Shown here: piece after piece, positions 21,201 through 33,748 of the stretch | Numbering within the stretch: the first letter of the stretch is position 1 | Layout of the letters: each line of letters starts with the position of its first letter | Assembly: GCA_002270565.1 (NCBI GenBank) | Contig: NQMI01000018.1 | Location: forward strand, 310,001-374,000 | DNA: 64,000 nucleotides | Source: Stenocarpella maydis | Taxonomy: Eukaryota; Ascomycota; Sordariomycetes; Diaporthales; Diaporthaceae | Direction of reading: 5' to 3' | Translations under genes and position numbers: made by a program | The notes under the pieces: model-generated | The model's database searches: none | What the model was told of the DNA's origin: nothing | Seen by the model: only the letters and a program-made list of their open reading frames with translations

Positions 21201-24200
21201 GACACCCGAGGCCTGGCGGAGGCTCAAGAAAGCAGATACTGAGGCTTCACAAGTGGTGCATACAAAGGTCAACGGGCCACTTTCTGTGGACAATGCCCAG
21301 ATATGGGTCTCCCTTGCAGAGGAGAACATCAACCTGGAGTCACAGAAGCTTTACCACATACAGTTGGTCGAGGACGAGACTAACCCGAACAGTGATGGGC
21401 TCCTTCTCATCAGCATCGCTCATTGCATTTGCGATGGCGCCTCAATTGAAGTCCTCATGTGCGATATCGCCAGACGTTATGCGCGCCTGGAGCCCATCAA
21501 GAGGCAGACCATTTACGACGCAGTCCTAGAGTGCTACTCCAATGTGGACCCGGCCACAGACGCACAGTGGCGAGAGATCTTGAAGGGCTGGGAGACTGAG
21601 CCTTTTGGGACGCTGAGTGGTAACAATTTACACAGCAACAAGTCCAAACCTTCAGACTGTGCGGTGGCCCAGTACAAGAGTGATCTTCCGTGGCAAGCCC
21701 TCGAGGACAAGAGCAGAGTCATGGGTGGAGGTGCGTCCCCACTGGCTATCCTCCAGGCCTCTTGGTCACTACTCCTGCATCTGTTCTCCGAGGCAGATAC
21801 AGAGGACATCACTTTTGGCAGCGTTGTTTCTAGCCACCTATCTACGACGACACATGCGCCTACGTTCTCTGTCGTGCCCTGTCGCGTGCCGTTGCCTGAG
21901 ACTCAGACCATCAGCCAGCTGATCGAAGGCCTCACCAAGCACGGAAAGTTTGCCCAGGGCCACAGGCACCTATCATGGGGTGTCTTTGAGTCACTTCCGT
22001 ACAATACCGCTCTGGCACTACAGGCGTACCCTGTGGAAGACGGTGGGCTCCATGATGACGATTCCCAAATCCCGTGGACTGAAGTCCGCCATCCAGTCGT
22101 TCGTTACGACTTCCCAGTTTTTGTCGAAGTATTTCCAAATGATCCCTCGTCACCTAACCGTGGCCAATTCACAAACCTGAACTTCAAGCTCACGTACCGC
22201 GTGGGGACACTTTCGGAGCTCTCCGCAAGCTGTATCGTGAAGCAACTGGCCGCTCTGACGCAGACTATCCTGTCTTCATCCCCGGAGGATCCTATCTCCT
22301 CATTGCCAGCACGTCTACCGAGGGAGCTGCTATCTGCCGAGGGCACCATCCCCCAACGGGATGCCCGTACCAACGAGGGCGAGAAGCACTTGGACATACT
22401 CCACGGTCAATTTGAGGCTCAAGCCGTAGCAACCCCTGACCGTCTTGCCTTGACCTTCTACAGCTCGCTGGACTCACCCCCAGCGTCTCTCTCATACGCA
22501 GAACTTGACGCTCTAGCCAATGGGCTGGCGCATATTCTTCGCGAGGAGAACGTCGACGTAATTCCACTTTGTATTGAGCGGAGTGTCGACCTGTACGTCG
22601 CAATACTGGCCGTTCTGAAAGCCGGGTCCGCTTGGTGCCCAATTGACTTGACGTCTCCCGTGGCGCGACGGACGTCTCTCATCGCTAGGACTGAGAGCAA
22701 GGTACTGCTTACGAACGCCGAGTCTTGGAGCCTGGTGGAGCCCTGCCTTGCTGGCGAGGCCTTGAAAGGGATGCGCGTCATCCTCGTGGATCAACACACC
22801 AAACCGGCGTCAGCCAAGCCGAAGCCGCGGGAGGGAATTCGGTCGGGAGCCCTGAGTGGACAGGACCTGGCATATCTACTCTGGACATCCGGCACTACAG
22901 GCGAGCCCAAGGGTGTCATGATCCAACACAGCGCCGCGGCGCAAGCGATGCAAGACCTTCAGGCCCAGGTCGAGCATGACCCCAGGGCCGAACAAGTGCG
23001 CACGCTGCAGCTCTCGGCATACTCATTCGACGTCTTTGTGCAAGACCTGTTCTACACATGGGGCCTGAGCGGGAGTGTCATCAGCGGCACGCAGGAGCTG
23101 GTGCTGGGCTCCTTCGTCGAGTTCATCTGGAAGGCCCGCCCTACACATGCGCACCTCACCCCCAGCTTCGGCGCCAGTATCGCCGTTGAGGAGATCCGGG
23201 GGAGCCCGTTGCAGTACGTGACATTTATTGGCGAGAAGCTGACCGAGGACGTCGCCGAGGCCTGGGCCGCCCCCGGCATCACCACGCGCGCGTACAACAC
23301 CTACGGCCCCGCTGAGAACGCCGTCGTGTCGACCATGCGCCAGTTCTTGGGGAGAAGCAGTGACCAGGCCAAGGCTGCCAACGTGGGTTTCCCCCTCCGC
23401 CAGTGCACTGCATACGTCGTACACCAGGTGCCGACCCCTGGATCTGAGAACAAGCGCTGGGAGCTTGTCCCGCGGTACGGAGTCGGCGAGCTGGCGCTGG
23501 GTGGAGCGCAGGTGGCCAAGGGCTACCTTAACAACCCGGCCAAAACAGCCTCCCAGTTCGTCCTGGGTGGGCCCGGAATCGACGAACGTATTTACCTAAC
23601 CGGTGATATGGTTCGACTGAATGACCATGGTTTTGAATTCCTTGGTAGGAATGACGATCTCGTCAAGATTACAGGTATCCGTATTGAACTGAGCGAGATT
23701 AGTGCTGCCTGCGCAAGCATAAAGGACGAGGACAACGCCATCGAACACGTTGAGACCCTCTACCTCCCGCGGCCAGGCAGAGGGAGTGCAGGCCACAAGG
23801 TCCTTGTCACCTTCGTCTCCGTGAAGAAGGGGGGTGTCGACACCAGCGCCATCCAGGCACAGGTCTTCAAGAGGGCCAGGGACATGCTTCCTACGTACAT
23901 GGTTCCTGGGCATGTTGTCGTTCTGGGCACGACCATGCCGAGGACTGCATCGAACAAGGTCGACCGAAAGGAGCTGCAGGCCATCTATAAGAGCTCGGAC
24001 CTGCAGGCCCTGGCGGGAGGTGGCTCGAATGAAGACACCGACGGCCAGCCGGCCGAGAAGCAGAAATGGACAGATGTCCAACGTGACGTGCTACGGGTTT
24101 TCGGCGATAACCTCAAGGTAGCAGTCGAGCCTCTCTCCCCTGGTGACAGTCTGGCTGGCTTGGGCGTCAGTTCCCTCCAAATCACAAAACTCGCTTGGTC

Positions 24201-27200
24201 TTTGAGGAGAAAGCTCTCTGTCCAGGTTGGCGTGCTCGACTTGATGAGGTGTGAGCTCTTAGGTGAGCTGGTAGACATCGTACTCAGCAAACAAAAGGGG
24301 AATCCCAGGCAGCCGGACCCGGAAGCCAAGGGAGATGGATCTTCAGCTGCCAAAACAACATGGGTGGCTGCCACGAGGGATCTCCTCACGGAGAATCTAC
24401 GTGGAGAAACACTGCCACCAAACAGCTCCCTTCTGCCGGCAACTCCAATGCAGGAATCCCTCATCTTCGAGACGATGCGCGAGCCTAGGGCCTACTGGGC
24501 CCACCGAGTCTTTGACCTGAGCCACCTGGACACCCTGGACGGTGAACGCCTGAAGGCCGCGTGGACTGCGGCCGCGAGCACATTCGACATCCTCCGCACC
24601 AGCTTCGTTCCCCTGGCACAGCTGGAGGCTGTGGTGGAAGGCGAGGGCCAATCTACCAATGGTGTCTCATGGGCCCGTCAACAGGGCCTGCAAGCTACCA
24701 TCCTCCAAGTTGTCCGCAAGGAGGCAGCGGTGCGCTGGAGGTGGCTGTCAGGTGAAGAGGACCAGGACCTGGGGAGATGGGCCAAGGAGCCTGGTATTAC
24801 GGAGTTGACGCCCGTGTCCCCCCCTTGGGCTGTTACTGTTGCGGAGAAAGACCGCAAGATGATGCTGAGTGTGCACCACGCGCTCTACGACTACGATTCG
24901 TCTAAAGCCATACTCAATGTAGTTGCCAAGTTCTACCATCAGGGGACTGCCGCGCATGAGGAAGTGGTGCAGTTCTCCAGAGGCTTGGAACTCGGCTTGC
25001 TGCCCACAACTGCCCAGAGAGACGAGGCTGCCTCATTCTGGACTGAGCGCGTGGCTGGCCTTAGGGAGGCTGCAGGTGCCTTAAACGCGCCGTTTCCTGA
25101 CCTGACACAATCCAGGAAGAAACAAGAACAGAGGATCATTGGTGTGAAGAGAGCGGTTCCCGCGTCCCTCTCCTCAGACCCTCCAATTGGTCTCCCTACA
25201 CTGTTTCAGTCGGCCTTCGGCTGCGTTCTTGCATCCTACCTCGAACTCAAGGCCATTGTCATCGGCCAAACAGTCTCCCAGAGACTTCTTCACCCCGACC
25301 TTGCAAACGTTGCTGGACCAGCCATAGCTACACTTCCCCTGGCTGTTCGGGCCAAGGCACCGTCCGCTGAGGAACTCTGGGCCGAGATGGCCCGCGACTC
25401 TTCGGATCTCTTCCGTGTCACTCACCACCTACATCCGGTGGACATTAAGAGACTACTCAACGGGGGTACTGGAAGCGGTGACGCCCCCTTCGCTGGCGTA
25501 TTCGTCTACCATCCGGGTCCAAGCGACGAAGGTGAGGGTGCCGGTGCAGTAACTGAGCAAAACCTCTTCCGAGAGGTTGAACAGGCTCTGTCACTCAACG
25601 TCGAACACCCTCTTGCATTCAATGTCTTTGAGGGAGGGGGGACAATGGAGCTTACTGGCGACGCGAGACGTATCTCTCAGGCGCAGCTGGAAGTTATGCT
25701 GGACCAGATTATTGACCAGGCCAAGGCCATGAAGCAATTCCCGCAGCTTCCTCTTAGCCAGCTGCAGAACAGACTGGACCGCCGCCTTGTCTCTATCAGT
25801 GGTGAGATCGAGGAGATGATCAACGATGCAGGCTTTGACCCGACGCAAAGCGTCGCCCAGCATGCGATCCAGCATCCAGACTGGATAGCAGCTGAAGAGG
25901 TCCGCACCAGCGACGAGCTGGGCGATGATCAGGACGCCATATCTACCAAGACCATCACATACGCTCAGCTGGACAGACTGGCGAATGGCATCGCTTCCCA
26001 GCTAGCAACCCATGAGATCGGCCTCCGGCAGGACGACGTCATTGCCTTGTACCTGGGGAGGGACATCAAGTCGCTCGCAGCGACCCTGGCTATCTTCCGG
26101 GCGGGCTACATTTACCTTCCCATAGACGAAGACCTGCCCCTTGCACGGAAGCAGCTTTTGATCCGGGATGCTGCCGCAAAGCTTGTCATCACCACCGAGG
26201 GGCTCGCAAAAGATTTGAACATGGACCGTGACGGCCCTCCAGCTCTGCTACTTCCTGAGGGCGAAGAAGAAGTGGGCATTATATCCCAACAGCAGCATGC
26301 TTTGCCTCAGCTCACATCTGCAAGCGCCCGTGGCGAAGGTGGTTACCTGCTCTACACATCAGGCTCCACAGGTCGGCCCAAGGGCGTGCGTGTATCCAAC
26401 CGCAACCTATGTCATTTCGTCTCCTCCTTCTCACTGCGCATGAATGAGCCGGCATCGCCCACGGACGAGCCAGAACAACTGGGCGGCCGCGGGAAGTACC
26501 TCAACCTCACGTCCAGGGCGTTTGACCCGCACCTTACTCAGCTCTTCGTGCCCTGGAACCTGGGTTACCGCGTCGTCATTGGCAACCGGAATGCCCTGCT
26601 AGGCAACCTGCAGCATGCCATCAACGAGCTCGGCATCACACATTTCGGCAGCGTTCCGTCTGTGTTGACGCAGCTGCGCTTGAGACCCGAGGACGTGCCC
26701 TCCGTGAGGGTTGTGACCACCGGTGGCGAGAAGGCGTCGAACGAGTTGTTGGACACGTGGGCAACTGATGATTCTGATGAAGCTGGACAGTGTCCAAGGG
26801 CGAAGCTCATCAATTTCTACGGCCCAACCGAGGTCACAATCGGTTGTCTAGGCCATATTGTGAACCGCGACTCCAACACGCGCAATCTCGGCCTGCCGCT
26901 CAAGGGCCTCCAAGCACTGTTGCTTGCTCCTGGTGGCGACGACGGTGAGCAGATTGTTGCTAGACGGGGTCAGCCGGGCGAGCTCTGTATAGCCGGTCCA
27001 CAGGTGGCCCTGGGCTACCTGAACAGGCCCGCAGAGAATGCCAAGAGCTTCCAGACAACCTCGCTGTTGGGCGACGGCGAGACGCGAATTTACAAAACCG
27101 GCGACATCATGAGGATGATGCACGACGGAAGCCTCGAGTTCCTGGGCAGGGCTGACCAGCAGGCCAAGATCCGCGGCCAGAGACTCGAGCTAGACGAGAT

Positions 27201-30200
27201 TATTTCTTTCCTCAAGGAACAAGCCGCCGGCGAGGGCGAATTGGACTTCGCCGCTGCCGTCGTCGCTGATGAAGGCAACCAGCAGCAGCTCTTCGGATTT
27301 GTCGCACGCAAGGCTCGCCTGAGGAGCGAGCAGACCGCAGAGGTCGAGCTGCTTCAGAGCCCGGGACAAGCGCTGACGTCGCTTTTGAAGAGCCTGGGGC
27401 AGAAGTGCGAGGCAAAGTTACCGGCTTTCATGGTGCCCAAACTTCTCTGGGTCTCGAGGATCCCATACCTGGCTGCCTCAGGCAAGGTCGACACCAAGCT
27501 CTTGACCAAGTTGGCAAATGACTACTTCGCTTCTCAGGATGACAATATCGAGGCGTCCGACGATTCTGGAGTTGACGTCGCCGCGAGCACCCTGAACGCC
27601 GAGGAGTCCCTCGTCGTCGCAGCTGTGGAAGAGGTTGTGGGCCATAAGATCAATGGGAAGGCAACCAGCACTACTCGGCTGAGCATCGACAGCCTTTCTG
27701 CCGTCCACCTGGTCGCTCTCCTGAAAAAGCGCGGCTTCTCAAAAGTCGGCATTTCCGACATCCTGTCGTCCTCGGCCACAGTGGCATCCATTGCACAGTT
27801 GGCTGACCATCACCGCCCTCAAACCACTGCCGGCACGTTGAATCAAGATACGTCAACAAGCAATAAGCTGGAAGAAGTCAAAGCACTCAACCTCAGTAGG
27901 GTATTCACTGGCCAGATGCCCGCCAGCCTAGTTCGGGATAATGTCGAAGCAGTGCTGCCATGTCTTCCACTCCAGGCGGCCCTGGTCGCCCGTTCCATGG
28001 TTTGGATGAGCGCCCATGAAGAGGACTCCGTTTCATCTTCAGATCCAGCAGTCGTCCCATATGTGGCACAATTCAATTACAGTCTGTCTCCTGGCACGGA
28101 CTTGGCCAAATGGCAGAAAGCAGCGGAACAGGTAATCGCGTCCGAGGCCGTGCTGAGAGCTTGTTTCGTGCAACGGGAGGACGACGGCGCAGTCTTCCAG
28201 GTTGTGCTCCATTCCTCTGATTTCTCACCATTTGACACTAAAGGGGAAGAGCCCATTGAAATAGTGGCAAAGATGAGCACACGCCCACCTATCAGAGTAC
28301 GGCTGAGAGAGGAAGGTGGTGAGGCATTTGTTTCGTTGAGTATCCATCATGCCTTGTTTGATGGTGTCGCCATCGCCGTGCTCCTCAAGAAGATCGAAGA
28401 GGCCTATGACGGAGTTGCGCACCAAGACAGCGTGGCCGCTGCCAGCAAGAGTCTCGACGTGCTGACAAGAGTCTCTTCCCACTGTTACCTTTCACCGGCG
28501 CAGCTTGGTTCCACGAAGAGCCTGTGGCAGAAGAAATTACAAGGCATTGAGCCGTGCCATCTCGGCTCCATTGACGAAAGCAAGGGAACAGTTCGCACTG
28601 TCCGGACTCTTGCCTGGACCTTTCCCCAGATCAGGGACAAGTTAAACTCACAGCCCGCTATTGTCTCCGCTTCTTCGGTGTTCCAGGCGGCCACAGCCCT
28701 ATGCCTGTCTCAACTGACCAAGAAGACAAGCTCCGTGGTGTACGGATTTGTGATGTCGCTCCGGCCCTTGCTTGGCCACGTCGCCGAAGGCGGGTTGGAA
28801 GATTTTCTCGGGCCATGCCTCAACACCCTTGTGCAAGCTTTTAGTCTCAAAAAGGACGAGTCTCTGCATGACTTCACCCAGAGGGTCCACCAGACTCATC
28901 TCGACACCTGCCAGGGAACGATGCCTCTGGTAAATGTTGAGAAGGTACAGCGCTGGGCCGGGTCGCAGGACAAGCTGTTTGACAGCCTGCTCAGCATTAA
29001 TGTCGTTCCCGTTGTAGATGGTTCAGAGGCTCTGCCTGGGCGCATGAGTGCTCTACAGACTGAAAGCCGTAGCGACATGGCCTTGGCCTTCGATGTTGAC
29101 CTGCGCCATGACGGCAGCATCGCCTTGACACTTTCCTCCGCCGGGGTTTTGACCGTCTCAGATCTTGAACGGGTCGGAGAGCTGTTTGAGAAGGTCGTGG
29201 GCACATGCATCTCGGTTGATAAGGATGCCAGAGTCGGAGATCTTCTGTCCGCTGATGTTGATACTACTGCGACCGCAGAGCTTGCATCGAGAATCGAGAA
29301 CGACCACAGTCACTCGGATGTCGAATTTGATGCAGCCTTGGCCCGCGTGCTGACTATACTTGGTCGCCTACTCCGCGTGAACCCATCCGACATGAGCAAG
29401 GATAGAACAATCTCGTTGTACCAGATAGGCTTGGACTCTATCACTGTCCTCCCACTTGTCAGGTTAATCAACAAGTCGGAGAGAGTCAAGCTGACGCCCG
29501 ACGCCGTACTGAAGGCTCGGACCATCCATGGCACCGCGAGGCTTCTGCAGCAGGCGAGGGCTAATGCAACCACCAGCGCCAGGAGACCAGAACTTAATTC
29601 GACAGATGAAAACGACACCGACGAGACTAAATACGACAAGACGCTCGGGCGGCTGGCCAGAGATCTCCTTTTCGTGGCGACACCACTCCAGGAGGGCATG
29701 CTCAGCGCCTCACTGGCTACATCGGCCCCGGCCTACACCTACAACCACACTGTGCAGCTGTCGGAGGAGGCGTTGCAGGCAGATACCAAGGGCCTCGATG
29801 AATTCGTCGCAGCTGTCAAAGACACGGTACAGGCGTGCGAGATCCTGAGGACTCGGTTCATCTTCACGCAGGACGACGAGGCACCGTGGGTTGGTGTCAT
29901 CTCCCCAACCGAGCAAAGCGACTTGGTCAGCTGGACGTTCCTAGGTGGAGGCAGGATCCAGCTGAGGATCAGCCACACCCTCTACGACGCAACGTCGATC
30001 CAGACCGTCTGGCGAATCCTGGGCGAGAATTACAAGAGGCGCTTGAGTGGTCAGCATGTTGCGGGCGCCGAGACCGAGGTTGGCCAACGACACGAGTTCC
30101 GGCCATTTGCGAAGGCGGTTACCGCAATGCAGCGGACGTCTGTGGACTTCTGGGCGAAACTGCTGCGCGGCTACCGCTACACCCCGATCGAATTCCCTGG

Positions 30201-32694
30201 GAACCTCTCGGCATCATCCGCTTTCAACTTCACGATCGCAGAACACGAGCTATCGACGCTCCAGGCAAGGTGCAAGACGGCCGGCGTGACAACCAAGGCA
30301 GTGCTCATGCTGGCATGGGCGAAGGTTCTCTCCGAATTCGTATATGGACAGCCGGATGTCGTCTACGGACAAGTCGTCTCGAGTGGACATGGCGTCGAGG
30401 CTGTCGTGGGCCCCACTATCAACACGATCCCCATGCGGATCAAGCTTGACAAGGGACACAGTGTGGCCGACGGACTTACCCAAGCCCAGAAGTTAAGCGA
30501 TGAGGCCTTGGGGTCAAATTCGATGGCGTCTCTGAGAAAGGTCCAGACACTATGGAGATCATCGGCAGAGGACCTTCCTTCAAGCCTGTTCCAGAGTCTG
30601 TTTGTTTTTGACGGTGTCGTGGGCCACGCCCCGGACAACGAAGAAGCTGGCAGCCCGGCATCGTTGTTCAAGCCGGTCCACGAACAGAGCAACACCGGCA
30701 ATGGCCAGCCAGCATATGATGATTATGATCTAATCACCAGCTTCCGGATCGAGAATAGTACACTCCACGGCAAGCTGAGGGCAAGATTGACTAAGGAGGA
30801 GGTGGACACCTTGGGTAGTCACCTCGAAGTCGCAGTGAGGTCGATAATACTGGACGAACTGGAGAAGCCGGCGCTCGATTTCGGTCGCTTAGAGAGCATA
30901 AAGGAGGCCGCAGCCGCAGAGCCTAAGACAACGGCCAGCCGGCCCGAGATGCATAATTTGGCTTCCAATACTGACGTCGTGCTGGGATTAGCCAAGAGCG
31001 TTCTTGGGAAAAGAAGTCAGGGAAAGGAAATTGGTTACAACACGAGGCTGATCAACGTGGGCCTCGACTCCATCATGGCCATTCGTCTCTCGAGCCTGCT
31101 GAGGAAGCGGTTGCGCATGTCTGTGAGCGTCTCCCAGATTATGAAAGGCGCGAGCGTCAATGACATCGTCGCCGCGGACTCAACTAAAGCATCAGCTACG
31201 AAGAAACAACACGAAGACGACAAGCCGACTGTGCAACCAGCCGCAAGGACGCGGTCGTTCACCTTGCGCCAGCAGGCAAAGCTGCTATCTGAAACGGCAC
31301 AAAGACTCGAGCTCGCGGAGGATCTGGTACAGACTGTCCTTCCGGTCCTGCCTGGCCAGCGTTTCCACCTGGAACAGTGGTTGTACAATGGCAAGAGGTT
31401 CTTCGAGGCTCCATGGGTGTACCGAGTCCGGGATTCTCTGGACGCGCAGGCCGTAGAGGCTTGTTGGGCCCAGCTTTGCCGATCTCACGAGGTCCTCAGA
31501 ACTACCTTCTTGCAGACACAAGTGGAGGATGCAGGGCTCGTGCAAGTCATCTTGGGCGAGCAATGGGGCTTCAGGGTGGTTCAGGACTCTGCCAAGCCCA
31601 TCACAGGCTTGATCGAGGACTACGCCCGCGAGGGAAACAACACTCCATCGGACCTAAGGCAGCCACCGGCCTATCTGACTCTTCTTGAAGGCTGCGACGG
31701 CAATGCGGTTGTGCTCCAGCTCCAACACGCGCTGTACGACGCATGGAGCATCAGGATGATTGTCAAGGACCTGGACCAGCTCTTGGCTGGCGGCAACCTT
31801 CAGCCTCGCACTCAGCTCAGCAATGTGGTCCGCCAGATCACGGCGATCAGAGATGTTGATGGTGAGGACTCGTACTGGAGAAGCCACCTGGCGCGGGCTC
31901 AGGACACGCTTCTGGGCGCCCAGGCGGACCCGGACTCCACATCTCCCCTGGGTCCTCACTTCCAGATGAGAAACCAAGATATCATCCCGCAAGCCTCGGC
32001 CGGGAAACTTTGCTCGGCCGGTGGTAGGGCGGGCGCTTCAGCGGCCATCATCCTTGCCTACGCCAGGACGCTGCAGCAGTTCACAGGCCGCTCGCGGCCC
32101 ACCTTTGGGGTCAACCACGCGTCACGCTCGCTGTCTTCGGCAGACGAAGCCCAGACCCTCGACCTGACTGACGCGAACGCCCCGACCATGACCATGACAC
32201 CATTCAGCCTGGACCTGGGCGAGGCGGCAACGCTCGCTGGCGACAGGGAGCTGATCGACTTGGTGCAGGGCCACCTGGCGCAGCTGACCAAGTTCGCGCA
32301 GTCGGACGGCGCGCGGAGGTTCAGCCCCAGGTTCAACGCCTATATCAACATGCTCTTCACCGGGGGCGACAGCACCGCCGAAGATGGTGAGGGGGCCGAG
32401 CCCCGCGGGGACGCAGGGCTGGCGGTCCTCCAGCGGCACAGGCTCGACGAGCGCCTCGCGTCGGAGTACTTCACCGCCGCGCGGCCGGCGGCGTCTATAG
32501 CGTCGACGATCGAGGGGCTCGAGACGGGATGCCTCTGCCCGCACAGGATCTTCTTCAACGTCATCGTGCGCGACGGGTCGGTCAGCGTGGCCGCGAGCGG
32601 GGACGAGGCTCTGTTTGGTGGGGACCGTGCGGCGGTCGCGGGCGTGGTGGATTGCTTTGCTGCTGAGCTGACGAGGATCGTCGAGAATGCTTAA
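18250..32694 (+). CDS. sidC: Ferricrocin/ferrichrome-type siderophore NRPS (SidC/NPS2)
   Basis: CDS join(18250..18615,18670..32694), 4,796 residues. The 54-nt intron (GTACGT...CCTAG) is chosen because it alone joins the frames, giving TEAAK|LHFDVPSMRLS. Start is the first ATG, with A at -3. Domain order with marker residues: A1 (TSGTTGTPKG ~370), T1 (GVDSL ~802), C1 (AHCICDG ~1038), A2 (TSGTTGEPKG ~1526), T2 (GVSSL ~1952), C2 (HHALYDY ~2190), A3 (TSGSTGRPKG ~2684), T3 (SIDSL ~3125), C3 (HHALFDG ~3347), T4 (GLDSI ~3708), C4 (SHTLYDA ~3889), T5 (GLDSI ~4252), C5 (QHALYDA ~4473). No thioesterase is present. This is the SidC/NPS2 layout: three A domains and trailing T-C pairs that load acyl-hydroxyornithine repeatedly, and a final C domain that cyclises the hexapeptide. 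It works in the cytosol on products of the neighbouring acyltransferase. Substrate of each A domain is not read from the sequence. Confidence 0.93.
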
Positions 32695-32925
32695 GCATGG
32701 AAACGTTTTGGGATTGGGCTTGCAGTCAAGGAGGCTTTTTGATTAGTTGATTGAAGGTCGTTGTTGTGAGGACGGTCGGGCTGCAACGAGGAAGGACCTG
32801 CCGAGGGGCTTTATTATTCTGACTTGCATACGAGAGTATCAAAACCACGCTAACAACTCACAAGATACAACACCTTATTTCTAGTTGTCCTTAAATCTAG
32901 CTAATTATATATATTATAATTTAAT

Positions 32926-33017
32926 AATACTTTTAAGTTAACTAAGCTATACATTAAAATAAAAAGAAGAGAGTTTTTTTTCATTTTAATGTAAAGCTAA
33001 TTTAATTTAAAAGTATT
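32926..33017. repeat. 35-bp inverted repeat (hairpin, MITE-like)
   Basis: Left arm 32926-32960 and right arm 32983-33017 are reverse complements at about 31 of 35 positions, separated by 22 bp rich in A/G then T. Both arms end in AATACTTTTAA at the outside. This could be the fused ends of a short non-autonomous DNA element or a chance AT-rich palindrome enriched by RIP. Confidence 0.6.
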
Positions 33018-33157
33018 ATATGTTATGATTATATTAAACCTTTATGGGGTTCAGTAGATAACCTATAGGGTTTATATTAGTAGAGCGGCGCAGAGGCGGC
33101 ACGTAACTAAGTTGCAGTATATAAAGACACTATTTACAAAGAGAGTATAATCACAAG

Positions 33158-33290
33158 CTATAAGGCTATCCAGTTAGTAAGACTAAATACTTATATTAAT
33201 AACTAAAGAGTCTATTCTATAAAAGCTATCTATTATAGTGATAACCATATCTTTATATATTCTAACTCTTCATTCGTCTTTAGTAATAAA
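33158..33290 (+). repeat. Diverged direct repeat, copy 1
   Basis: Segment beginning CTATAAGGCTATCCAG and containing AGAGTCTATTCTATAAAAGC and TATATATTCTAACTCTTCAT. A second copy with scattered C/T and A/G differences lies at about 33625-33745. The second copy runs up to the copia 5' LTR, so copia may have inserted into or next to it. Possibly remnants of LTRs of an older element. Confidence 0.55.
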
Positions 33291-33624
33291 CTATATAGAC
33301 CATTAATAACTTCATTAATTCAACCTAGAGTCATTAGGACCGCTAGCGATCCCATTAGTCTACCCTAGTTAGTAGGGTTCTAACCCTAACCCTACCCTAA
33401 TATATCCCATTATCTTATATTTACAGGGTTGCATTATAGCAGTTATTCTTAGTTACTCTAGATCCTAGGTTACTATTATATTGGTTTATAATACTATCTC
33501 CCTTCTTATTATAATAATCAGAGGGTTCCGAGTCCTTTAAACCTAAGAGATCAAGGGTTTATATTCAGAATACATTATTAGGCGGTTATTGAGTAATATT
33601 ATGAACTTTAATAATAGTCATTAG

Positions 33625-33745
33625 CTGTAAGGCTATTCAAAGTGAATACTTAGATTAATGACTGAAGAGTCTGTTCTATAAAAGCTATCTACTATAGTAA
33701 TAACTATATCCTTATATATTCTAACTCTTCATCCGTTATTAATAG
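33625..33745 (+). repeat. Diverged direct repeat, copy 2
   Basis: Partner of the segment at about 33158-33290, sharing AGAGTCTGTTCTATAAAAGC (one change) and TATATATTCTAACTCTTCAT. It stops where the copia 5' LTR begins. Confidence 0.55.
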
Positions 33746-33748
33746 TAT

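Larger units (their letters stand above)
32695..33748. other. AT-rich, RIP-like repeat debris between NRPS and copia LTR
   Basis: GC content falls sharply about 130 bp after the NRPS stop. No coding frame survives. It holds an imperfect hairpin (32926-33017), a short run of CCCTAA-type repeats (33381-33400) and two diverged direct copies of an approximately 130-bp segment (about 33158-33290 and 33625-33745), all marks of decayed repeats. Confidence 0.7.
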
